Below, one piece after another: positions 51,549 through 64,000 of a stretch of DNA of 64,000 bases. A program made the position numbers and the translations under genes. The notes beneath the pieces were generated by a model. It saw nothing but the letters and a program-made list of their open reading frames with translations, was not told the DNA's origin and did not search any database. Source of the DNA: Rachicladosporium sp. CCFEE 5018. Taxonomy: Eukaryota; Ascomycota; Dothideomycetes; Cladosporiales; Cladosporiaceae. Position 1 is the first letter of the stretch, and the number at the start of each line of letters is the position of its first letter. The stretch covers positions 261,521 through 325,520 of the forward strand of contig KZ111146.1 of assembly GCA_002077045.2 (NCBI GenBank), written 5' to 3'.

Positions 51549-52651
51549 GGGATTGTGTGAACGCATCTGAGGCTTTGTGGCCTCTTCTTCCGAGTGACTC
51601 TCGCCTTTCGTGATTGCAGAGTAATTCTTATTGCTCTCCCTACTGGACAGCTGGGGCGATTGCAAATGCTTGCATGTTATGAGAGGATATGGACCCGCAC
51701 ATGCAGTCGAAGCTCGTAGCACTATGGCCTCTCGAGGATTGTTTGCGCCACAGCGGCGAATTGATGAGTGATAGTGCAGACTCTAGATGTCATGCCAGTG
51801 CGACTATCACCGCTCGCAGAAGCGCAGTGATTTGTCCGAGATATAGTCTAGCCACCTTGACCCTTCGAAGACAAGGCACAATGTTCACACATCCTGAGCC
51901 ACGATAACAGTTGCATCACGTCCCCGTACGGCAACGTTGTTCAATAGACCGAACGTCACGGGTGGAGGTATGCACTCATTGCATGTCAGTGAGTGCTTGC
52001 TGTGCTATGCTTTATCTGTGAGTCCAGGTCCTCGGAGAATAAAGGTCAGCTTTCGCAAGACGAAGATAGCCAAACGAAGCGAAGGATCAGCCCATGCACG
52101 CCATGTGGCGCTAGCCGACCGCGCTTCTGCAAGTCCCACCACAGCACGGCCATTCCTCGCCGGTGTGGTTCAGGTCAGGTCACCACCAATAAACACAATC
52201 CATCGGCAACACATGTGCAAGCAAGACATCAACGCGCTACCCGCGCGGCTGATCCAGACAGCGTCGCTGTACGTCTCACACAAGTCTTACCAGTAAGTTC
52301 CAGGCAGCAGACGCCGGCCAGGTAGCAGACCTCATTTCCTTTATCAACTACTTTCCACCCCGCCTTGCAAGGTGACTCCTCAGCCGCACTTTGGCCCCAC
52401 GAGACTACTGGCGCACGCAACACACCACCAACGCTTTTCGGCCGCCGCTGAGCGACGTGACACCGATCGCAATCTCGAACTCTCTGGACCAAGTTCCTTT
52501 CAGCTGGTCTCCATTCCTGCTGTCATCACTCTACTGTCGCATCTCCCTTCCGCGCGCGAAACTCTGTCTACCTGCCTTCCTTCCACTTAGTCATCCACTC
52601 CAGCTACATCTCTCACACCACACCTCCCCTCAGCTCAGCTCAACATAAAGC
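51549..52651. other. Intergenic, 1.1 kb
   Basis: The last 150 bases are strongly pyrimidine-rich and end CAACATAAAGCATGG, a typical leader for the next gene. No gene or RNA is recognised in the rest. Confidence 0.4.
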
Positions 52652-53863
52652 ATGGCCTGGCTAGGCGACGACCCATGGGACCGACCCCGCCGTCCTCAAG
52701 CACACCACCAACACAGCGGCGGCCATCTCCAACCCCGGGACCCGCACCAGCGAGTCTCCGGTGGGATCTACCGTACGCGCTCGCAAGGACATGCGCCTCA
52801 GCCTATTGTGAACGTGTACAACAACGTGATCCAGGACGCGAACCTTCGCGCCGACTTTGTGTACCCTCTAAGTCCTGACTTCCGCGGTCGCCGGCTATCT
52901 GACAGACTTGGAGACGAAATGTTGGCAGATGAGCTTGCTGAGTTGCGGCTCGACCGGCGACTGAGATCACGGAGTCGCACAAGCGCCGGGAGGAGTCATA
53001 GTCGCGGGCGCAGCGGAAGTGGAAGCTCAGACTTCTACAAGCGGGAGTACGAGCGTTTGGAGAGGGAGAAGCAGTGGAAGCGCGACCAAGCTCGGATCGA
53101 AGCCGAAGCCGAGCTAAAGGCGCGCGAAGCTGCCGACAAAGCGAAACTCGACGAGCAGCGCCTGATCGACAAAATGGAGCGCGACAAGAAAGAGCGGAAA
53201 GCTGAGGAGCAACGCATCAAGGACAAGCTCGAGCGAGAGGAACACGAAGCCAAGGAGCTGGAGAAGAAGCAGTGGGAGGAGTTTGAGCGGAAGCAGCTTG
53301 AGAAGAAGGCTAAGAAGGAGAAGGAGGAGAAGGAGGAGCAGGCGAGGATCGATGAGGCTATGAGAAAGCGGTTGATAGAGGCAGGGCTGTCGGGACGGCA
53401 GATCGAAGAGATCATGGACAAGGAGAAGAAGAAGGGAAAGACTACGACTACTACTACGACAATCCGGACAAACAATGCGTTGACGTTGCATGGGGGACAT
53501 CAGCCGGTCTACGCGAAGATTCATCGCGACTACCTAAGCGTGGAGACCTTGCGCTACTACAGCATTCCCTACGAGTATGACCCTGTATGTCCTACCCCTT
53601 TGCACAAATCCTCAAAGAATTCCTCAGGCTGACCAACTTCACAGAGCGACGAGAACTACATCATCGTGCTGCGTGAGATGGACAAGTACGAGACGAACAT
53701 CTTGTTCGATCATACGAAGGCTTTGCGTGCGGGCCGGCTGCTGATTGAGGCACCCAAGAATGAGAAGGCTTATGCTTTCTATCGCAAGCGGGACCGCAGC
53801 AAGAGCCGTAACCGGAATGACGGCGAGTGGAAGAAGTTTGGGATCTTGGAGTATAAGAAGTGA
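52652..53863 (+). CDS. Coiled-coil protein, uncharacterised
   Basis: Two exons (52652-53584, 53645-53863) encode 383 residues. The N-terminus is polar with a conserved-looking PIVNVYNNVIQDANLR segment, then an Arg/Ser-rich stretch (RSRSRTSAGRSHSRGRS). A long Lys/Glu/Arg coiled coil spans about residues 125-260. Next is a short LIEAGLSGRQIEEIM helix and a C-terminal globular part with VYAKIHRDYLSVETLRYY and, across the intron, SDENYIIVLREMDKYETNIL...KFGILEYKK. I know similar proteins as hypothetical in filamentous ascomycetes. There is no membrane segment. Confidence 0.75.
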
Positions 53864-54284
53864 TTGTCTCTATGGCCAGTGTTGCCGAACGTGCTGATGC
53901 AGCTAAACTTGAATGAGCGTGATACCACGAGGGACGAGTCTGAAGGCTGAGGGATGAGGATACTTTGCGAAGCTTTTGAAGGCGTGATCTAGCGTAGCGG
54001 TGGCAATCTGTTTCGTTCGTAGCCTGCATCTCTTCCTCAACCAATGCTGATCTTTCGTTTGAACGATCGTCCAGTCTGAGCGCTGCCAAAGGCGCTTAGT
54101 CACTGCCAAATTACCCCCACATCTCGAATCGCGTGGCTTGGTGGGGTGTTTGTTCCTGAACAGCACTTCGAAATTCTGTGGATCACGACTCGAAGCGGTG
54201 GACAGTGAAGGAATTGCATGAGAGTCTCGCTCCTAGAGACCTCGCACACTCAGCCTCGACTACTGCCACCACACCATCGCCATC
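53864..54284. other. Intergenic
   Basis: Nothing recognised between the coiled-coil gene and RLI1. Confidence 0.4.
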
Positions 54285-56274
54285 ATGTCGGACAAGCTCA
54301 CCCGGTAAGCCCACAGTCCTCGAGGAATTCACCGCCAAAGCCACTACTAACCCCATCTCTAGTATTGCAATCGTCAACAGCGACAAATGCAAGCCCAAGA
54401 AATGCCGCCAAGAATGCAAGAAATCCTGCCCCGTTGTCAAGACGGGTAAACTCTGCATCGAAGTCGCCCCCGACTCCAAAATCGCCTTCATCTCCGAGCG
54501 CCTGTGCATTGGCTGCGGCATCTGTCCCAAGAAATGCCCTTTCGACGCCATAAATATCATAAACTTGCCGACCAACCTCGAGTCTCAAGTTACGCACCGC
54601 TACTCGGCGAACAGCTTCAAGCTGCATCGACTGCCTATGCCCAGGCCGGGACAGGTACTGGGCTTGGTAGGGACGAACGGTATTGGGAAGAGTACGGCTT
54701 TGAAGATTTTGAGCGGGAAGTTGAAGCCGAATTTGGGGAGGTATGATAATCCGCCGGATTGGGAGGAGATTTTGAGGTATTTCAGGGGATCGGAGTTGCA
54801 GAGTGAGTGGATGCATGGAGTGAAGGGGAGGATGTGTGGCTAATATTGGGACAGACTACTTCACGAAGATTCTGGAAGACAATTTGAAGGCGCTCACGAA
54901 GCCGCAGTATGTTGATCAGATTCCGAAGGCTATCAAGAAGCGGGAGGGCGATGACCGGAGTGTGGGGTTCTTGATCAAGCAGAGGTGTGAGGTTGACGAG
55001 GATCGATTGGATGAGATCGCGGAGACACTTGGTATGCGAACTGGACGAAGGAGGTGCAGTACATGCGCTAACACGACGCAGAACTCAAACAAGTCTGGAC
55101 CCGTGATGTCGACCTCCTCTCCGGCGGTGAACTCCAGCGTTTCGCCATTGCCATGGTCTGCGTCCAAAAAGCCGACGTCTACATGTTCGACGAGCCCTCC
55201 TCCTTCCTCGATGTCAAGCAGCGTCTCGCTGCTGGTCGCATGATCCGCAGTCTCCTGACCCCTACCTCCTTCGTCATAGTAGTCGAGCACGATCTCTCAA
55301 TCCTCGACTACCTCTCCGACTACATCTGCGTTCTGTACGGTAAACCCGCTGTCTACGGTGTCGTCACCGCGCCATTCTCGGTCCGTGAGGGCATCAATAT
55401 CTTCCTCGATGGCAACATCCCAACGGAGAACCTGCGTTTCCGTGAAGAGTCCTTGACGTTCCGCATCGGCGAGGCAGGCGAAGAATACATCGTCAACCAA
55501 GAAAACGCCTACAACTACCCAGCCATGACAAAAACTCTCGGCAACTTCCACCTCACTGTCAACGCAGGTGATTTCTCCGACTCCGAGATCCTCGTCATGA
55601 TGGGCGAGAACGGGACAGGCAAAACGACCTTCTGCAAAATGCTCGCCGGCGCGCTGAAACCCGACGGCGACCAGAAGGTCCCGCCCATGTCAGTGAGCAT
55701 GAAGCCGCAGACGATCACGCCAAAGTACACTGGCACAGTGCGGCAGCTGTTTTTCAAGCGCATAAAGGCTTCGTTCTTGAACCCCCAGTTCCAGACAGAT
55801 GTCTACAAGCCGCTGAAAATGGACGACTTCATTGATCAGGAAGTGCAGAATTTGTCTGGTGGTGAGTTGCAGCGCGTGGCTATTGTGCTTGCTCTGGGTC
55901 TACCAGCAGATATCTACCTCATCGACGAGCCGTCCGCCTACCTCGACTCCGAGCAGCGCATCATCGCCGCGAGAGTCATCAAGCGCTTCATCATGCACGC
56001 CAAGAAGACTGCGTTCGTCGTCGAGCACGATTTCATCATGGCGACATACCTCGCCGACAGAGTCATAGTCTTTGACGGCCAGCCATCTACGAAGACGCGG
56101 GCGAAGAAACCGGAGAGCTTACTAACGGGTTGCAACACTTTCTTGAAGAATTTGGATGTGACGTTCAGACGGGACCCGAGTACTTTCAGGCCGAGGATCA
56201 ACAAGATGGGCAGTGTGAAAGATGTGGAGCAGAAGGGGAGTGGGAGTTATTTCTTCTTGGAGGAGGAGAGCTAA
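54285..56274 (+). CDS. RLI1: ABCE1/RLI1 ribosome-recycling ATPase
   Basis: Four exons (54285-54304, 54363-54802, 54855-55031, 55082-56274) give 609 residues, the usual length. The Fe-S domain has [15 protein letters not shown] and [17 protein letters not shown]. The first ATPase has Walker [13 protein letters not shown], signature LLSGGELQR and Walker [15 protein letters not shown]. The second has [18 protein letters not shown] and [16 protein letters not shown]. The C-terminus matches yeast ([14 protein letters not shown]). RLI1 splits post-termination 80S ribosomes into subunits and needs its two 4Fe-4S clusters. All cysteine ligands are present. The first intron follows codon 6. Confidence 0.95.
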
Positions 56275-56793
56275 AGGCACCTCGGGAGAATTTTACTATG
56301 ATGAAGGGAAGGCTGTCGGTGAAAACGGCAAGCAGGGCGTGGGTACTAAGCGGCGCCGCGTCGTGAAGAGCGGGGCTGACGAGGTGCTTGAGGATGAGAA
56401 CGCCGAGGAGGAGGACATCGAGGAGGATATCCTTGGTGTGGGAACGTCGTCTGCTGCCAACGAAGGAGCCGCCTCGAGGCACGCTCGAGTAAGCAGACGA
56501 CGGAGAAAGAGTCGATTGTCAGGCAATGGGCATCGACACCCCGAGGAACCAGGGCAACGAGTCGGCGATACTCGTCTGCATCTCCTCGATCTGTGTGCAG
56601 CGAGCTACATGGGCTCGCATGCAGCACCCTAAGCTTCTCGGCCGGGGAATAAAGTAGCTGCCTTAGATGGCCTTGGCTACGAGCGTCAATGAATGCATGA
56701 GACTTGAAATGGAACTTGACTTCGTATCGAGTGCCTTCAGATTAATCCTCTATTCTACTCAGCACATTACTCAGGGTTCCTTTGATCGTACAT
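56275..56793. other. Convergent intergenic region RLI1-PRP40
   Basis: An open plus-strand frame (56222-56632) encodes an acidic stretch followed by a basic one, but it begins inside RLI1 in another frame and has no family similarity. I read this as 3' UTR sequence. Confidence 0.4.
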
Positions 56794-59307
56794 CTACACC
56801 TCCTCGATCTCCCCCTCCTCACTCCCACTCTGCAACGCCACGTCTTCCTTAGCATCAACTTCCATAGCCTCTGTAGTCTCGACCTTGACTTCTGGCTCTC
56901 TGCTTCGTCGGGATCGCTGCGAACAAATGTGTCAGTAAATGCTTCCTCGATCACTACACGGAAATGAAAGACTTACCTTCGACTCTTTCCTCCCCCCAGC
57001 ACTCCCCTCACTCTCCCTCCGCTTCCTCACGCTGCCGACTCTACTGCTACTGCTCCCAGCGACCTCATCGTCACCGTAGTCAAGCACTGGCACACGTCCA
57101 CGATCCCGAGGATCAGCGCGGGAAAGATAGCTCCGCTCGCGCTCGACTTCGCGATCGCGGCGTTCGCGATCATACCTACCGTCCCCAGCGTACCCTCCAC
57201 GACGCTCATCTCGCGCGTCTCGGCGATCACGTTCCCGTTCGCGAGGAGGCGGCGTGAGTCCAAAAGAAGGTTTGCGGAACTGGCGTTCACGTGCTTCCTG
57301 CGCTTTGCGGCGATCAGCTTCATAAGCGTCCGGCTCCGGGGTGCGGGTCCTTGTGCGTCGGGATCGAGAGTGCGAGTCCACATGCGGTGGGGGAGGGGAG
57401 GCGTAGTAGTCGTGGGATCTGCGATCTCTGTCCCGGCGATCGCGGTCAGAGGGCCGGTAGTCCCGTTCGCGTTCCCTGTCGCGATGAGAGTCACGGTCCC
57501 GATGTTCGCGGTCTCGCTTCGCACGGTCTCGCTCAGCGTCTTCGGCTTTCTCTTGTAAGCGGCGGATGTGTTTTGAGAATGCTGCGCGGCGGGCTGGGTC
57601 ATCGAGGGCGAGGTATTCGGGGTACGAGGCTAGACGGGGCGCGACGAGGTCGAAGGTGTCGCCTATGAGGACTGGAGGGTCAAGGTGCTTAAGCACTGAG
57701 CGGAGGGCGTCGATGGCTTTGCGTTGACTGCGTTCAGCGAGGGCTTTGTCCTCTTCCACACGCTTCAATATCTTGTCCATGAGTCTGTCATGCACGAGCT
57801 TCATGTCCTGGCTTGTCCAGCGAGAGGCGCGAGGATCGCGGTGCATGACTTCGGAGAAGAGCTCGAGGGTTGTCGCGGGCGTCATCTCATACCGCTGATC
57901 GTCGAGAATATCCAGCGCGTCGCTGCGCTTGGAGCGGACTTTCCGCTCCTCGTCTTCGACAGTATCCCAGAAAAGGTCCATGGGTGAAGAGCCCTCGGTG
58001 CCTAACAAGTTGCTATATCGCTCGTCGTGCTCAACGAAAGGCAGGAAGTCGTGCCACTTACTGCCAGCCCCAAAGGATCCCTCAGCCAGCTTCTCCTGCA
58101 GCAGCACCTTGAAGGCGTCTCTAGCTTGACGATCACGGGTTCGCTGTGACGACTTGTCTTCCTGCTTGGTCACGTTGATATCGCGCTCGAGGCGTTTGAG
58201 GTGCTGCTCGAATGCAAGCAAGACGTCAACCTTGTGCAGCGTGCGAAGGGAGGCTTCGTGTACGAACCGCTCATTCTCCATGATGGCCTGCTGCGCCACG
58301 GCCCATTTCGCATGCGGATCAATGACAACGTCGCGGAGTAAGGACTCAAGGGCGTCGATGGCTTTGTGGCGGGCGGTGGTCTCGGACTCGGCATGCTGCT
58401 TTTTCAGCTCGAGAACATACTCGTGGAAGAGCTGCTTACGTTCATCCTCGTCGCCGGCCGTACGAAATACGGCTTCCCGTTCGATCATCGGCCGGGCGGT
58501 CTTCCAGCGCGTGTAGTGCCTGATCTCGTCGTGAGTTTTGAGCATGTCGCGAAAGTCATCTCGCAACTTAGCTCGCCGCTCCTTCTCCCTGCTCTTCTCC
58601 TCCACACGTTGCTCGACGCAGTAGTCTTCAAAGGCTTGCTTGCGCTCTTTTGGGTCCCTCAGCGCGCGGTACTCTCGCTCCTTGATCACCAGGCGCAGGG
58701 CGTCAGTCCATGGCGTGTCATATTTGACGTTGTGCTTGCGCAGGAGCTTGTAGAACGCTTCTTTCGCCTGCTCTTGGGTGGCATACTCGGGCTCATCTTG
58801 TTTGGCAGGCATTGCGCCACGGAAACCACCGCCACCGCCTGACCCCTCCCATGGCTTTGAGCCGCCTCCGCCTCGTCCACCATCGTTGCCTCCCCGATCG
58901 GGAAAGCCGTGTTCTCGGTCGTCTCTCCTGTCGAATCGCCTCGGCGCGGCATCAAAGTCGCGGTCAGGCGCTCCGGCAGCAAAGCCAGCAGGCGCAGCAA
59001 CAAGCTGCGAAGCCTGTGGATTGATAGGCGCAGGCGGCAGCACCCAGCTCGTCTCGCGCGTGCCCTTCTTGTAGTAATACGTCCGGCCGTCTGCGGCTTT
59101 CGCGCTCGCCCAGCCAGCAGCGACATGCTCCGGCGAGAGCTGCGCTGCTGCTGCTGCTGCGGGCGTAGAAGGCGCGACTGGAGCAGCTACAGGGGTTGCG
59201 CCGCCGTTCATCTCGGCTGGCTTCTCCCATACTGTCTGTCGCGTGACGGCGTTGTAGTAATACGACTTGCCCTCGGCCGTCTTTGCTTCGCGCCAGTCGC
59301 TACTCAT
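56794..59307 (-). CDS. PRP40: Pre-mRNA processing protein PRP40
   Basis: Two exons (59307-56977, 56916-56794) give 817 residues. Two WW domains lie at about 2-32 (DWREAKTAEGKSYYYNAVTR...WEKP) and 64-92 (WASAKAADGRTYYYKKGTRE). A Gly-rich linker is followed by several FF domains from about residue 185 (QAKEAFYKLLRKHNV, RQAFEDYCVEQ-like, RKAIDALRSVLKHLD). The last 200 residues are Arg/Asp/Glu dipeptide-rich. The 60-nt intron near the 3' end is supported because reading through stops within 14 codons, whereas splicing gives a natural acidic end, SGSEEGEIEEV. PRP40 is a U1 snRNP protein that bridges the 5' splice site and the branch-point proteins. Confidence 0.9.
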
Positions 59308-59667
59308 CGTTGCGGCCGTGTGTGCGCACGATGGCGCGGCGAGTATGGCGAATGCGCAATGCTATCACTGCTTGCAACAAGTGCACTAAGGCTGGAGCTT
59401 CATGTGCATAAGAAAGCTCCTCCGAGCGGCGTTCGGAGTTGACGAGCCTTGGCGAGGCAGCTTCGGCATGTGCTTGTGAGTACTGCCCTCGCATGTGCAT
59501 ATATCGACGGCAGCACACCGCATGCTCTACGACACTCGCTCGTGCATGTAGGGTCTATGAGTCTCCATCCGTCCTAACCAGTGAGTCCCCCCTCCCCTCC
59601 CAACCCAGTCCCAGACAATCTCAAAACATCCACTGTCCCCCCTCCAGACAGCGACAGCAACTAAGCC
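59308..59667. promoter_or_regulatory. Divergent promoter region PRP40-GPATCH1
   Basis: About 360 bp between two start codons; pyrimidine-rich on the GPATCH1 side (CCCCCCTCCCCTCCC near 59586). No specific site is recognised. Both flanking genes encode splicing-linked proteins. Confidence 0.4.
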
Positions 59668-61828
59668 ATGTCCTCCAAGCGCTCCCGAGCTGCCTTCGAA
59701 TCCTCGGATGGCGCTCCACTCCAGCACGCCCCCTTCGCCCTCTACGGCACACCTCTACCCGCCCTTGACCCGGAAGTAAGAGATGATGGGAGTTATGTCC
59801 CGATCTGGAAGCAGGAAGTGACCGATGAGCGGGGGAGGAAGAGACTGCATGGTGCGTTTACCGGAGGGTTTAGCGCTGGGTGAGTTGGCTTGCAAGGCTG
59901 GTGGGGTTGGAAGCAGGGCTGACAAGAGCGCCAGGTACTTCAACACCGTTGGCTCGAAAGAGGGATGGGCGCCTGCTTCATTCGTGTCCTCGCGCTCGAA
60001 TCGAGCAGCAAAGAGCAAAGTGAAGGGTGGCGCTGCTCAACGCATAGAGGACTTCATGGACGAGGAGGATCTGGCTGAACGGTCCGAGGCGCAACAAATT
60101 GGCACGCAGGGTGATTTCGCCGGGCTGGGAGGCACTGATGGAAACGGCGGAGGGAAAGGCATGTTCGCCGATCTCTTCAGAAGCACGGGCGAGACGATCG
60201 GCGTCAAGCTGCTGAAACAGATGGGCTGGCGGGAAGGTCAGGGCGTGGGTCCGAAGGTCAGGCGACGAGCCGAGGGAGACAAGACCGGGGAGGAACATTT
60301 ATTCGCACCGGAGAAGACCGAAATGGTCAAGCTTGTGAGGAAGACTGATCTCAAAGGTCTGGGCTTCGCGGGCGAAAGTAGTCTGACCGACGTTACTGGC
60401 AAGGCTGTGGCATCAGACGAGGAGAACAACGATGCAGACGCGCGCATACTGGCTGCAACCCGATCAAAACTTCTCGCAAAGCCAAGAGTGAAGCTGAAGA
60501 AGTCTGCGATTGGCATGGGCGTGCTGAATGACACTGGCTCGGATGATGAGGATCCATACGCCATTGGGCCACAGATCAACTACAGTCGCGTAATCGGCGG
60601 CGACAAGAAGAAGCGGAAAGGCGGGCTAGTCACGGCTTCGACGGTACAGAAGCCATCTGCTCCAACCAAGAAGGTCACGCAGTCCCAGACACCAACGCTC
60701 CAAGGCTTTCGCCGCTGCCACGATGGGCGCCTGCCACTCGACGGCTTTGTCCTTTCCATGCAACGACTCGAGGTTGCAGAATCCAAGTACCCACCTCCAG
60801 TCTTGCCACCAGACTGGAAGTCGCGTCGTGCAACGAAGTTCGATACATCGGCAACCACCTTCACCTCTACGGCCGACGTAGCCAAGTCATCCACCCTGAA
60901 CCCTTCGTCACGAGCTGCGATTCTGGGAGAAGCAGCTCTGCCCGGAAAGTCGGTTTTCGACTTCCTCTCCACCTCAGCTCGCGACCGCCTCGTCTCAGCA
61001 AGCGGGAAGATAAACCTCCCGCAAGCCAAAGGCGAGCACGGGCCCGTCGACGCTGCTTCTTCGCCGGCACAAAAGTCACTCTGGGATCTCGTCCCTCCGC
61101 TCGACGCCGACACGGCATCCGCCGCTCTCGCACGAGGCAAGACGGGTTGGCTTCCCTACGCCGAAGATCTACCGAAACGAGATCGCTACACTGGCTTCCT
61201 CTCGCTTCGCGCCGGGCAACAAGATCCTCCTTCCTTACCTGCCAGATCGCCGGGCATGACAACCGATGCCTGGGCGCAAGAGATGCGGGAGTTCGCCCAA
61301 GCAGCCGAAGTCTTCAAACCAATCTCGGGGCTCATGGCCACACGCTTCGCTGCCTCCACCGCGGCGCCCGCACTTGCCTCTGATGCCCCAGATCCGACTT
61401 CCGCATCGACGAAAGTCCTCAGCGCGGCGGAGGAAGCAGCGAAAGCAGGGATGTACGGACCATTGACGAGGAAGACGTATGCCTTCTACCCTACGAGATT
61501 ATTGTGTAAGCGTTTCAACGTTCCTGCGCCTACTGTGGTAGACCCAAGTACTGCGGATGCAGCGGAAGAGAGGAAGAGTATGAAGGATTTGGTTAATGTG
61601 AGGGAGATGGAAAGAATGATGGGGGCTGCTAGTGCCGGGCCGGGGAGTGGGGTGAGGATGAAGGCGTTTGCTAGTGCGGGGACTGAGGGCGGCGAGAAGG
61701 CTGAGACGAAAGAGAGCGTGGAGGCTACAGGCGGGCATGCGAGAGTCGATGTCGACGTCAATGAAGCGCTCGAGGGTGCAAGGCCAGGAAGGCATGTGTA
61801 TGAGGGTATATTCGGCGACGAGGGATGA
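59668..61828 (+). CDS. G-patch protein of the GPATCH1 type
   Basis: Two exons (59668-59879, 59935-61828) encode 701 residues. The N-terminus [60 protein letters not shown] is diagnostic for the GPATCH1 family. [13 protein letters not shown] and a G-patch, [20 protein letters not shown] (about 160-180), follow. Further conserved parts are [23 protein letters not shown] and the C-terminal [12 protein letters not shown]. The human counterpart associates with late spliceosomes; G-patches usually activate DEAH helicases. An intron of 55 nt interrupts GFSAG-Y. The C-terminal 60 residues are variable and polar. Confidence 0.85.
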
Positions 61829-63139
<1,311 letters not shown>

Positions 63140-64000
63140 ACGGCGTCTCGCGTGCGAGCAGACGGAGCAAAGAGGCAAAAGCACAGCTCGAGCACTCGAG
63201 ACCGGACTGAGTGTGCGAGCCAGCTGTGCAAAGATTACCAGACAACACACGACATGAAAGCAGCAAGCAGATTGCAAAGATGAGCGGGGGAGGAACAGGA
63301 GTAGGTGATAGAGTGGTGCTTGTGATGTGGTAGCGGTTTGCAATGGCAGGTTGTATGCTACGGGTGCGAACAAAGCAGCACTTCTGGGACCTTCTCAATC
63401 TCACGACTATGTATCCAAATGCCCGAACTTACCTGCACGTTTTGGGTGGCTCTGCCTGGCTCGATCAAGGACAACACATCTACTCTCGGCGTATCTTGGT
63501 CGTGTCTCTCGTGCGCTGTCTGGATAGATAAATTCGTCGCGTGAGCTGTTGCCATACCTGTCAGAGTCAGCTGGATGTGTCCATCATTTAAATTAGCGTC
63601 ACCAACCATAACCCACGCCAACGAGGAGCTTCCTGTAGAAACTGCATCCTGATGCTCAAGCGTGGGCAGTACAACTCGTGACAGACAGACTGAACTGGCG
63701 TGGGCAAACGGATTGGGACATCTCGGACGCCGCAGTGATCATTCATGCTTATGCGTCTACAATGCTAATTGCCCTCCCATGCCGCTATAGTCTCGTGAAC
63801 AACGCTCCACTCTTTGATTTGAGAGAAGGGAAACCGTCCAGCCCACATGTGCAGATGCATCCCGCCTGCTGCCGTTACACTCGCCGTCCTTTCTATCATT
63901 ACACAAAAACCGTCCACACAGATCAGCCAGCCAGTCATCGTTCCGCCTCAATCTCTCCTGGCCGCTCGACCCGCTGTATGCTCACATATCATGACCCTTC
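63140..64000. other. 3' flank and intergenic to the window end
   Basis: No gene, RNA or repeat is recognised on either strand. Short frames overlap each other without family features. Confidence 0.4.

Noticed and set aside
53035..53524. Ser/Leu/Phe-rich minus-strand frames resembling membrane proteins
   Set aside because: They are antisense to the Lys/Glu coiled coil at 52652-53584; the composition is an artefact of AAG/GAG runs.
56222..56632. Acidic-then-basic frame behind RLI1
   Set aside because: It begins inside the RLI1 coding sequence in another phase and lacks any recognisable domain; more likely 3' UTR.

Overview
The window is nuclear DNA of a filamentous ascomycete. Genes are compact, with introns of about 46-100 nt carrying GT...CTRAC...AG signals. 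The families seen are Zn2Cys6 regulators, a fungal NNP nitrate transporter, a NACHT-ankyrin protein, a bHLH factor and many short F-box-like proteins. That F-box family and the overall style suggest a Dothideomycete, possibly a heterozygous diploid or hybrid black yeast of the Hortaea/Teratosphaeriaceae type. The taxonomic placement is inference. The sequence is four contigs joined by three runs of exactly 100 N (10572-10671, 31401-31500, 41966-42065).

Layout. 1-6.6 kb is an accessory patch with a partial gene and six F-box-like paralogues, of which two look intact and four are broken. 6.8-18 kb is a conserved backbone: GOS1 SNARE, ribosomal protein L35, an F-box-like protein, splicing factor PRP11/SF3A2, a conserved hypothetical, a Sir2-family deacetylase and a bHLH factor. 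18.5-31.4 kb holds an unrecognised ORF, two divergent Zn2Cys6 regulators (called TF1 and TF2 here), nitrate transporter nrtA, repair protein RAD10/ERCC1 and Mediator subunit ROX3/MED19. 31.5-42 kb is a second, diverged copy of that block. 42-64 kb contains the end of ROX3, an acyl-CoA dehydrogenase with a peroxisomal C-terminus, a NACHT-ankyrin NLR-like protein, a secreted agmatinase-like enzyme, a formamidopyrimidine-DNA glycosylase, a coiled-coil hypothetical, RLI1/ABCE1, PRP40, a GPATCH1-like G-patch protein and ARF1.

The two 10.4-kb copies (20957-31400 and 31501-41965) begin and end inside genes at N gaps. They differ by a few percent, mostly at silent sites. The contig carrying the second copy overlaps the next contig exactly. 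The simplest reading is that two haplotypes or homeologues were laid end to end by the assembler, although a true tandem duplication is not excluded by sequence alone.

The most interesting observation comes from comparing these copies. The second nrtA has an extra 55-nt spliceosomal intron inside its second nitrate-signature motif. The first copy lacks it, and it is about 89% identical to the neighbouring intron 41 nt downstream. This looks like a recent intron gain by copying, of the introner-like type, still segregating between two versions of one gene. The two nrtA copies also have unrelated proximal promoters, yet share an upstream NirA-type site with three GATA motifs. Other points of note are an NLR P-loop with cysteine in place of an invariant glycine, and F-box pseudogenes broken at the same helix.
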